5,962 nucleotides of DNA from an uncultured Clostridia bacterium (lineage in GTDB: Bacteria > Bacillota_A > Clostridia > Oscillospirales > Ruminococcaceae): NCBI GenBank assembly GCA_947169455.1, contig CAMVPV010000101.1, positions 1 to 5,962 of the forward strand. The letters run 5' to 3'. Shown piece after piece: positions 1 through 4,932 of this stretch. Made by a program: the position numbers and the translations under genes. Positions within the stretch are counted from its first letter, which is position 1, and the number at the start of each line of letters is the position of its first letter. A model generated the notes under the pieces. It made no database searches, was not told the origin of the DNA, and worked only from the letters and a program-made list of their open reading frames with translations.

Positions 1-37
1 GCTTACGCCGCGTTTTACGCTTAAGTTGTGGGTAGTG
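1..37 (+). repeat. Right end of a second copy of the hairpin-array element
   Basis: These 37 bases match 3541-3577, the right end of the complete element in this window, at 34 of 37 positions (differences at 4, 30 and 32). The terminal 18 bases (20-37) are the exact reverse complement of the left terminal repeat at 3279-3296. The inner bases correspond to the right arm and part of the loop of that element's last hairpin. The rest of this copy lies upstream of the window, so its length and any target duplication cannot be seen. Confidence 0.85.
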
Positions 38-66
38 ATTTTTTTGATGAAATTTAATAAAAATGC

Positions 67-95
67 TTGAAATCCGTTCGGATATATTGTATAAT
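67..95 (+). promoter_or_regulatory. Sigma-A type promoter for mgtE
   Basis: A TTGAAA -35 box (67-72) is followed after exactly 17 bp by a perfect TATAAT -10 box (90-95). The A/T-rich stretch 38-66 just upstream could serve as an UP element. Transcription would begin near 102, leaving a short leader of about 57 nt before the start at 159. That leader is too short for an M-box Mg2+ riboswitch. The promoter falls inside the longest open frame (from 63), which argues against the far-upstream ATG as the start. Confidence 0.8.
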
Positions 96-158
96 ATAAA
101 TGCTGATTTTTTGCCGCCCGTGATGCGGGCAGGCACTTCGGAAAGGGGTGTGCCGCCG

Positions 159-1589
159 ATGAATGAGGAAAGGGAAGAATTCACCGTCAGTGAGGAAGAG
201 GTTTCTATCCAGAAACGAGACTTCCGAAAGGAATTGTCGGTGATACTCAACAGCGACGCTCCGCCCGATGAGCTGCGCGATAAGCTGAACGATTACCACG
301 ATAACGATATCGCGGCTGTGCTCGCCGAGCTGTCGCCCGAACGCCGCCGCGCACTGTACCGCATACTCGACGATGAACGCATCTCCGAGATATTCGCCTA
401 CCTCGACGACGTTGAGGATTACGTAAACGAGCTCGATTACGAAAAAGCCGCCGACATCATCGAACAGATGGACGCCGACGACGCTATCGACGTACTCGAT
501 GAACTCGACGATGATCGCAGAGAAGCCATCATCGAACTCATGGACGCCGAAGCCCGCAAGGATATCAACCTTATCGATTCCTACGAGGATAACGAGATCG
601 GCTCCAAAATGACCACGAATTTCGTGTCGGTGAAAAAATCCTTCACGATAAAACAGGCGACCGCCTCACTCATCGAACAGGCGGCGGACAACGACAACAT
701 CACCACGATCTACGCGACCGAGGACGACGGCACTTTCTACGGCGCGATAGAGCTCCGCGACCTTATACGCGCCCGCGCAGGCGGAAATCTCTCCGATATC
801 ATATCGACATCATACCCGTTCGTGTATGCGCGCGAGGAGATCGATGACTGTATCGAAGCGCTGAAGGATTACTCCGAGGATTCCATCCCCGTGCTCAATT
901 CCGACAACGTGCTGATAGGCATCATCACCGCGACCGACATCGTTGAAGTCGTCGATGACGAGATGGGCGAGGATTACGCAAAGCTCGCCGGTCTGACCGA
1001 AGAGAGCGACCTCGATGAGAGCGTTTTCACCGGCATGAAGAAGCGCCTGCCGTGGCTGCTGATACTTCTCGGGCTCGGACTGCTCGTTTCCGGAGTGGTC
1101 GGCGCGTTCGAGAAGGTCATCTCGGGGCTGACGCTGATAGTATGCTTTCAGTCGCTCATACTCGATATGGCGGGAAATGTCGGCACGCAGTCGCTTGCGG
1201 TCACTATCCGCGTGCTCATGGATGAAAATCTCCGTTTCCGCGAAAAGATATCGCTCGTGTTCAAGGAGGTGCGCATCGGCGCGCTGAACGGACTTATCCT
1301 CGGCAGTCTGTCCTTCGCTGCGATAGGCTTATATATACACGCCGCAAAGCACGCAGCATGGGGAACGGCGTTCCTCATCTCCGGGTGCATAGGCGTTTCG
1401 CTGATGACTGCCATGCTCGTTTCAAGCGCCGTCGGAACGGTGATACCGATGTTCTTCAAGGCGATAAAGGTCGATCCGGCGGTGGCATCGGGTCCGCTCA
1501 TCACCACAGTGAACGACCTCGTAGCCATAACGGCATACTACGGGCTTTCTTGGATCCTGCTGATCGATGTGTTCAATATTGCCTGCTGA
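159..1589 (+). CDS. mgtE: MgtE magnesium channel/transporter
   Basis: Encodes a 476-aa MgtE-family Mg2+ channel of the cytoplasmic membrane, close to the usual 450-480 aa. In order: a very acidic N-terminal helical MgtE_N domain (about residues 25-140, rich in DD/DEL turns), a pair of CBS domains (about 145-265, with GAIELRDLI and GIITATDIVEV), a connecting helix, and a five-helix membrane domain (about 297-475). The pore region shows the family motifs MAGNVGTQSLA (337-347) and DPAVASGPLITTVND (439-453). Asp453 is probably the conserved Mg2+-binding pore acid (family knowledge). Acidic N and CBS domains act as the intracellular Mg2+ sensor in characterised homologues. I chose the ATG at 159 because AAAGGGGTG (142-150) sits 8 nt upstream and the promoter at 67-95 overlaps the longer frame. 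Upstream ATGs at 63 and 123 lack a ribosome site. Codons are G/C-ending. The next gene starts 28 nt downstream with no terminator between. Confidence 0.95.
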   Translation: MNEEREEFTVSEEEVSIQKRDFRKELSVILNSDAPPDELRDKLNDYHDNDIAAVLAELSPERRRALYRILDDERISEIFAYLDDVEDYVNELDYEKAADIIEQMDADDAIDVLDELDDDRREAIIELMDAEARKDINLIDSYEDNEIGSKMTTNFVSVKKSFTIKQATASLIEQAADNDNITTIYATEDDGTFYGAIELRDLIRARAGGNLSDIISTSYPFVYAREEIDDCIEALKDYSEDSIPVLNSDNVLIGIITATDIVEVVDDEMGEDYAKLAGLTEESDLDESVFTGMKKRLPWLLILLGLGLLVSGVVGAFEKVISGLTLIVCFQSLILDMAGNVGTQSLAVTIRVLMDENLRFREKISLVFKEVRIGALNGLILGSLSFAAIGLYIHAAKHAAWGTAFLISGCIGVSLMTAMLVSSAVGTVIPMFFKAIKVDPAVASGPLITTVNDLVAITAYYGLSWILLIDVFNIAC

Positions 1590-1617
1590 CGGCGGGTGCG
1601 GCAATGGAAATAAAAAT

Positions 1618-2088
1618 ATGAAGGATTACACAAAAATATTTTCAAAAGCGATAGAAATATCGGAAAATTACGATGCCGCAAGCACCGCCGGAAAGCTGAT
1701 GTCGTCCGGCTGTGTGAAGTGGTGCGGCGACAAGGACGATGAAATGTGCGATTACCGTTGGTACGTCATCGGGTGGGCGCCGTGCTTCGGTCATCTTTCC
1801 AGAGAATTCCCCGCGGCGCTCCTTTATGAAAACTGTCCGCAGGAGATAAAGGATATCCTTGCGGAGGATGATATACTGTTTACCGAACTTGAAGAGCCCA
1901 TGTGCTGTGACGAGGCTGTGCTGAAAAGGTACGTTCACAGCAGAAAGGTGATAGACGAGCGTTTCCTTGAAAACGAGGATTTTTCCCATGATGATGAACG
2001 CTTTGAGGCTGTGCTCATGAAGCTGGAAAAGGGCAGGCAGTATTATGTCGATTCGAGCAGTTTCACATTTGCGGAGATAGAGTATTGA
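1618..2088 (+). CDS. Unrecognised Cys-rich 156-aa protein
   Basis: I do not recognise this protein. It has 156 residues with no signal peptide or membrane segment, so it is probably cytosolic. It is acidic and contains seven cysteines in its first 97 residues (32, 36, 44, 56, 73, 96, 97), including a CxxxC pair and a CC pair, next to several Trp residues (35, 48, 53). That could mean metal binding or only structural packing. The C-terminal third is predicted-helical and charged. I took the ATG at 1618, which follows a weak site (TGGAAATAAAA). An in-frame ATG at 1567 would overlap the mgtE 3' end and has no better site. It lies 28 nt after mgtE with no promoter or terminator visible between, so it is probably read from the mgtE promoter. 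A role in Mg2+ handling cannot be inferred from position alone. Confidence 0.8.
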   Translation: MKDYTKIFSKAIEISENYDAASTAGKLMSSGCVKWCGDKDDEMCDYRWYVIGWAPCFGHLSREFPAALLYENCPQEIKDILAEDDILFTELEEPMCCDEAVLKRYVHSRKVIDERFLENEDFSHDDERFEAVLMKLEKGRQYYVDSSSFTFAEIEY

Positions 2089-2182
2089 TACGGCGGGCGA
2101 GAGAATGTCTGAGGAATTACGTGAAAAAGTGCGGAAGACAGTTCAGCGGCGGCTTATATTTCATTTACGGCTGCCGATAAAG

Positions 2183-2211
2183 TTGACATTTCCGCAAAAC
2201 TATGCTATAAT
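2183..2211 (+). promoter_or_regulatory. Perfect extended sigma-A promoter for the small-protein pair
   Basis: TTGACA (2183-2188), a 17-bp spacer and TATAAT (2206-2211) match the consensus at every position. The TGC directly before the -10 box (2203-2205) adds an extended -10 element. Transcription should start near 2218, giving a leader of about 70 nt before the first small gene. This predicts a very strong constitutive promoter unless an unseen repressor acts on it. Confidence 0.9.
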
Positions 2212-2288
2212 ATATATACGGGCGGGGAAATAATACCCTTTCCGTGATACACCGGAATGATCATATATTATCCGAGGAGAGTGATATC

Positions 2289-2435
2289 ATGGGAATGACC
2301 GATAAGCAGTTCAACAGTTTTATCAGATTGCTTCTTGATGACCTCAAAGAAGCAAAAGAAGCTGAAAATGCCGAAAAAAAAGATGAAAAGCTGGAAAAAA
2401 TAATACAGAATCTTCAAAAATCTCTTGAAGATTGA
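2289..2435 (+). CDS. 48-aa charged helical small protein, paralogue 1
   Basis: Encodes a 48-residue, highly charged protein, probably almost all helix and cytosolic, with no signal peptide or cysteine. It starts MGMTDKQFN, continues with a hydrophobic FIRLLLDDL segment (residues 11-19) and ends with an amphipathic LEKIIQNLQKSLED. This suggests a helical hairpin or coiled-coil oligomer. The ATG at 2289 is fixed by AGGAGA (2275-2280) upstream and by the paralogue at 2492, which has the same start block. The longer frame from 2244 has no ribosome site. It is the first gene after the consensus promoter at 2183-2211. The two 48-aa proteins are identical at 23 of 48 positions, 9 of them in the first 9 residues. 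Codon use is A/T-rich, unlike mgtE. Short proteins with an MTDKQF-like start seem familiar from clostridial genomes, but that is memory, and I know no function. Confidence 0.85.
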   Translation: MGMTDKQFNSFIRLLLDDLKEAKEAENAEKKDEKLEKIIQNLQKSLED

Positions 2436-2491
2436 AAAACAAAGCAGTCATGCAAAGCATTTGCCGATTTATTTTTCAGGAGAGTGATATT

Positions 2492-2638
2492 ATGGGAATG
2501 ACCGATAAGCAGTTCAACGGATTTCTTAGATTTTTATATGACTGTCTTGATGGAGCAATGAAAGAATCCGACCCCAAGCTTCGTGAAGAAAAGATCAGAA
2601 AGGTAATGGACAATATCCAGAAAACCATTGAAGATTGA
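2492..2638 (+). CDS. 48-aa charged helical small protein, paralogue 2
   Basis: A tandem paralogue of the gene at 2289, also exactly 48 residues. It shares MGMTDKQFN at the N terminus and a (T/S)(I/L)ED ending, with a hydrophobic GFLRFLYDCL segment (10-19) and a charged amphipathic C-terminal helix (IRKVMDNIQKTIED). It has one Cys (18) that paralogue 1 lacks. The start at 2492 is set by AGGAGA (2478-2483). The longer frame from 2432 overlaps the first gene's stop and has no ribosome site. The 56-nt gap between the genes shows no promoter or terminator, so both should come from one mRNA that ends at the hairpin directly overlapping this stop codon. Keeping equal length while the middle diverged suggests both copies are under selection, perhaps as partners in a hetero-oligomer (inference). 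Function unknown. Confidence 0.85.
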   Translation: MGMTDKQFNGFLRFLYDCLDGAMKESDPKLREEKIRKVMDNIQKTIED

Positions 2639-2681
2639 AAATACCCGCGTCTGTTCTGTAATGAACAAACGCGGGTATTTT
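2638..2681 (+). terminator. Rho-independent terminator after the small-protein pair
   Basis: A perfect 13-bp inverted repeat (2638-2650 with 2669-2681, AAAATACCCGCGT and its complement) is extended by an inner TGTTC/GAACA stem (2652-2656 with 2663-2667) around a 6-nt loop. The right arm ends in TTTT and is followed by GCTTTTA. Its first base is the last base of the stop codon. The minus strand also ends in TTTT after the stem, so it may stop transcription from the convergent deaminase gene, which ends at 2747. Confidence 0.9.
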
Positions 2682-2709
2682 GCTTTTATATATGATATTA
2701 CCGGTGTAT

Positions 2710-2728
2710 AATTACGAATTACGAATTA
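2710..2728. repeat. Short heptad tandem repeat (AATTACG)
   Basis: Two full AATTACG units and a partial AATTA occupy the space between the terminator and the end of the convergent deaminase gene. It resembles short tandemly repeated heptads seen in intergenic regions of various bacteria. The unit differs from the GTAAGAG heptads at 3252-3275 and 3603-3637, but has the same 7-base period. Confidence 0.6.
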
Positions 2729-2746
2729 AGCATCAGGCATCTGCTC

Positions 2747-3232
2747 TCATCCGATATTGGAAAAATCGAGCACGATAGGCTCTGCGGGCGGGTCGATGCG
2801 GGTAAGCTTCACGCCGGCAGAGGTGAGCATCCTCTTTGAAGCGACGGTCGAGGGCGAATCTGCGTACTTGTCGCACAGATAGACGACCTCTTTTATCCCC
2901 GACTGTATTATCGCCTTTGCGCACTCATTGCAGGGGAAAAGGCTCACGTAGATCACCGCGCCGTGCAGATCGCGCCCCTGCGAATTGAGTATCGCGTTCA
3001 GTTCGGCGTGTACGACATAGGGGTACTTGGTATCTTCGCCCGTTCTGTCCCACGGGTATTCATCATCGGAGCAGCCGCACGGAAATCCGTTGTATCCCGT
3101 GGAGAGGATAATGTTCCTGCTGCTGACTATGCAGGCGCCGACCTGTGTGTGAGGGTCCTTGCTGCGCTTTGCGGCGAGCAGCGAAACTCCCATGAAGTAG
3201 ATGTCCCACGAGATATGATCCGTTCTTTTCAT
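2747..3232 (-). CDS. ComEB-type dCMP/cytidine deaminase
   Basis: Encodes a 161-aa zinc deaminase of the dCMP deaminase (ComEB) family, the normal length. It most likely converts dCMP to dUMP in the cytosol, feeding thymidylate synthase. The zinc and catalytic signature is complete: HAELNAIL (His75 ligand, Glu77 proton shuttle) and PCNECAK (Cys101 and Cys104 ligands). DPHTQVGACIV (26-36) and GYNGFPCGCSDDE (46-58) are typical of the family's substrate-binding N-terminal half. The ATG complementary to 3230-3232 is preceded by AAAAAGGAG at an 8-nt spacing, so the start is firm. Upstream lie the heptad repeat and hairpin element, and no convincing promoter is visible in the short gap. Its promoter may therefore be in the element, or it may depend on read-through from the CapA gene. 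The gene is convergent with the small-protein unit and probably shares its terminator. Confidence 0.93.
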   Translation of the reverse strand: MKRTDHISWDIYFMGVSLLAAKRSKDPHTQVGACIVSSRNIILSTGYNGFPCGCSDDEYPWDRTGEDTKYPYVVHAELNAILNSQGRDLHGAVIYVSLFPCNECAKAIIQSGIKEVVYLCDKYADSPSTVASKRMLTSAGVKLTRIDPPAEPIVLDFSNIG

Positions 3233-3251
3233 GCTATCGGCTCCTTTTTCA

Positions 3252-3275
3252 GATGTAAGATGTAAGAGGTAAGAG
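3252..3275. repeat. Left arm of an inverted heptad repeat
   Basis: Three 7-base units (GATGTAA, GATGTAA, GAGGTAA) and a partial GAG lie just upstream of the deaminase ribosome site. The same heptad occurs in the opposite orientation at 3603-3637. The 20 bases 3255-3274 are complementary to 3601-3620 at 19 of 20 positions, so the two arms could form one long stem with the hairpin element in its loop. Confidence 0.8.
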
Positions 3276-3278
3276 ATC
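3269..3278. repeat. 10-bp direct repeat left of the element (likely target duplication)
   Basis: GTAAGAGATC here abuts the left terminal inverted repeat and recurs exactly at 3578-3587, abutting the right one. Seven of its bases belong to the local heptad repeat, so part of the match could be coincidental. The final ATC is not part of the heptad, which favours a true insertion duplication. Confidence 0.65.
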
Positions 3279-3577
3279 CACTACCCACAACTTAAGGATT
3301 TGGGGTCAGGGGGACGCCCTCTCTTGCAGGGCGTCCCCCTCTTTCCGGACAGACCTTCGGTCTGTCCGGAAATTCACCCCCTTGCGGAGCGCCTAAAGTA
3401 TTCTTTTCGCAGAATTTTGCCGCTGGCAAAATTCTTTGCGACCAGAGGGCGCTGCCTTCAATCAACAGTATCGGAGATACTGTTGATTATCTCCCTTGCA
3501 AGCCTTTTGGAAAAAGGCTTGACCGAAAACTTCACTCGCGGCTAACGCCGCGTTTTACGCTTAAGTTGTAGATAGTG
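3279..3577. mobile_element. 299-bp MITE-like array of six hairpins with terminal inverted repeats
   Basis: A non-coding element bounded by 18-bp terminal inverted repeats (3279-3296 CACTACCCACAACTTAAG; 3560-3577; 16 of 18 matched) and a 10-bp flanking duplication. Six hairpins fill the interior: (1) 13 bp, 3308-3320/3328-3340, loop CTCTTGC; (2) 14 bp, 3342-3355/3359-3372, loop TTC; (3) 11 bp, 3411-3421/3425-3435, loop GCT, enclosed by outer stems CGC/GCG (3408-3410/3438-3440) and AGCGCC/GGCGCT (3388-3393/3448-3453); (4) 13 bp, 3460-3472/3476-3488, loop GGA; (5) 10 bp, 3499-3508/3512-3521, loop GGA; (6) 6 bp, 3537-3542/3547-3552, loop TAAC. No transposase is present, so any movement would need one supplied elsewhere. 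A second copy ends at 37. I recall similar hairpin modules in Oscillospiraceae intergenic DNA but cannot confirm it. The open frame across it (TTG at 3300) looks spurious. It could instead act as a structured RNA or a chromosomal structural site. Confidence 0.7.
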
Positions 3578-3587
3578 GTAAGAGATC
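3578..3587. repeat. 10-bp direct repeat right of the element
   Basis: GTAAGAGATC is an exact match to 3269-3278 and directly follows the right terminal inverted repeat. Together the two copies look like the duplication made when the element inserted. Confidence 0.65.
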
Positions 3588-3602
3588 AGTAGAGAGATTT
3601 TC

Positions 3603-3637
3603 TTACCTCTTACCTCTTACTTCTTACCTCTTACCTC
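3603..3637. repeat. Right arm of the inverted heptad repeat, five units
   Basis: Five consecutive 7-base units of TTACCTC (the third is TTACTTC) end 7 nt short of the CapA gene's stop codon. They are the reverse complement of the units at 3252-3275. Joined across the element, the arms form a stem that may have been an older intergenic hairpin between the CapA gene and the deaminase. On the minus strand no T-run clearly marks it as a terminator. Confidence 0.8.
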
Positions 3638-3644
3638 TAAAAGC

Positions 3645-4829
3645 TTACGTCAGTTTCAGATATTTCCCGTCAATGGTATTTTCAAGCACGCTGTTGATAT
3701 AATCCATGGAAAAATCCGTCCACTCGTTTGCACCGTGCGCGGCAGCAAGCTCCTCATTGTACTGCGAATACAGATATACCCTGTTGTTGCTGTAATTCTC
3801 GCCGTAGTGCGAGATGACCGGCGTCAGCTTCACGTTCGTGACCACACATCCCCTGCCGCCCGGCACAACATCGAATTCAAGTATGCCGCCGATGAGGTTC
3901 TGCTTGGTGCTCTGCCCCGAAATGAAATTTCCGAGTGAATACGCGCACAGGGTCTGCCCGCCGTCCTTGCGTTCTATCATGTCTATCCTGCGGAGTACGT
4001 GCGGGTGAGAGCCCACTATGACGTCCGCTCCCGCATCCGCGAGCCGCTGCGAAAGGTCTGTCTGCGTGTCGCTCACCTTGTCGGAGTTCTCAACTCCCCA
4101 GTGCAGCGCCACTATGCACACATCGGATATCTTCTTCGCCTTGCGGACGTCCTCCACCATTCCGTCAAAGTCGTAGGCGTCGCCGATTATAAGGCTCGAA
4201 CCCTCCGGAAGTGAGTTGTTGTTGGTGTTCTCGGTGTAGGCGAATATCGAAAAAACAACGTTGTTGCAGGTTATCGTGCGGATATTGTCCTTGTCGGTCT
4301 GATTGCGGTAAACGCCCACTACCACTGCATTCGGGCGGCTGTCCCAGTAGTTGAGGCAGTTTTCCAGACCCGTCTGTCCGTAATCGAGGATATGGTTGTT
4401 TGCTATCGTGAAAACATCGAAACCGATGTACATCATGTGGTCGCCGAGCTGTGTCGGGCTGTTGAAATACGGATAATCGGAAGGTTCGATAGTATCATTG
4501 CATATAAGCGTTTCCTGATTTATCATAGCAACGTCCGCCGCAGCAACGAGGTCGGCAACGTTGGAATAGGCGTATGTAAAATCGTAATTGACGCCGCCGC
4601 CGCGCCTGTGCGCCTGTTCATAGATGCTGCTGTGTATGAGGTTATCCCCCACCGCGAGGAAATGCACCGGCTGCTTTTCTGTGGAAACGGGAACGGCGCT
4701 TTCGTAGGGAATGGGTTCGGTCGCATCGGCGGGCACGGAATCGGGCTCCTTGTTCTTTGTGCAGCCGCATATCGCAAACGAGGTGAGAACGGCGGTAAGC
4801 GCGGTAAAAATTCTTTTCGTTATCTTCAT
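3645..4829 (-). CDS. CapA-family metallophosphoesterase-like lipoprotein
   Basis: Encodes a 394-aa CapA/PgsA-family (PGA_cap) protein, probably anchored outside the cytoplasmic membrane. Residues 1-22 form a lipoprotein signal peptide with a lipobox ending ICGC, so Cys23 is the likely lipidated residue. A low-complexity linker runs to about 54. The catalytic-like domain follows with the family motifs: AVGDNLIH (59-66), MINQET (102-107), TIANNHILDYG (141-151), ALHWGVE (241-247) and GSHPHVLR (273-280), with YSLGNFISGQ near 298-306. The potential metal ligands (Asp62, His66, Glu106, Asn145, His146, His243, His275, His277) are all present. Homologues act in poly-gamma-glutamate export or ligation, but no capB or capC is nearby, so the substrate is unknown. 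I chose the ATG at 4829 because AGGAGG lies 7 nt upstream. The in-frame ATG at 4853 would add 8 residues before the signal peptide and lacks a site. It may be cotranscribed with rarA, 103 nt upstream. Confidence 0.9.
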   Translation of the reverse strand: MKITKRIFTALTAVLTSFAICGCTKNKEPDSVPADATEPIPYESAVPVSTEKQPVHFLAVGDNLIHSSIYEQAHRRGGGVNYDFTYAYSNVADLVAAADVAMINQETLICNDTIEPSDYPYFNSPTQLGDHMMYIGFDVFTIANNHILDYGQTGLENCLNYWDSRPNAVVVGVYRNQTDKDNIRTITCNNVVFSIFAYTENTNNNSLPEGSSLIIGDAYDFDGMVEDVRKAKKISDVCIVALHWGVENSDKVSDTQTDLSQRLADAGADVIVGSHPHVLRRIDMIERKDGGQTLCAYSLGNFISGQSTKQNLIGGILEFDVVPGGRGCVVTNVKLTPVISHYGENYSNNRVYLYSQYNEELAAAHGANEWTDFSMDYINSVLENTIDGKYLKLT

Positions 4830-4842
4830 TGACTGCCCTCCT

Positions 4843-4857
4843 GTGGATATCATCCAC
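4843..4857 (-). other. Small inverted repeat next to the CapA gene ribosome site
   Basis: GTGGAT and ATCCAC pair around an ATC loop directly upstream of the AGGAGG (4837-4842). CCTGTGGA also occurs as a direct repeat at 4840-4847 and 4857-4864. A stem ending right beside the ribosome site could affect initiation, but at 6 bp it may be chance. Confidence 0.35.
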
Positions 4858-4932
4858 CTGTGGAAAATAATGCACGGATAAGGTTTTTCCTGAAAGCGGG
4901 AGATAATGCAGCGCCGCAGCGTTACCGGACAG

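Noticed and set aside
102..158. Mg2+ riboswitch (M-box) in the mgtE leader
   Set aside because: The leader from the predicted start is only about 57 nt, far shorter than an M-box, and no matching structure is visible.
1604..1621. Five-codon minigene ATG..TGA overlapping the start of the 156-aa gene
   Set aside because: Too short to distinguish from chance, and it has no ribosome site of its own.
2147..2176. Possible terminator hairpin CGGCGGC/GCTGCCG after the 156-aa gene
   Set aside because: The stem is only 7 bp with one G-U pair, the loop is 16 nt, and no T-run follows.
2105..2233. 42-residue frame (ATG at 2105) between the 156-aa gene and the small-protein pair, with an alternative GTG frame at 2121-2180
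   Set aside because: The longer frame runs through the consensus promoter and has only a weak ribosome site. The GTG frame is 19 codons with no supporting feature.
3300..3545. 81-aa open frame running through the hairpin element
   Set aside because: It starts at TTG with no ribosome site, and the sequence is explained by inverted repeats. It resembles no protein I know.
4830..4932. Promoter or terminator between rarA and the CapA gene
   Set aside because: Only a weak TTTCAG-17-CATTAT pair and no stable hairpin with a T-run could be found.
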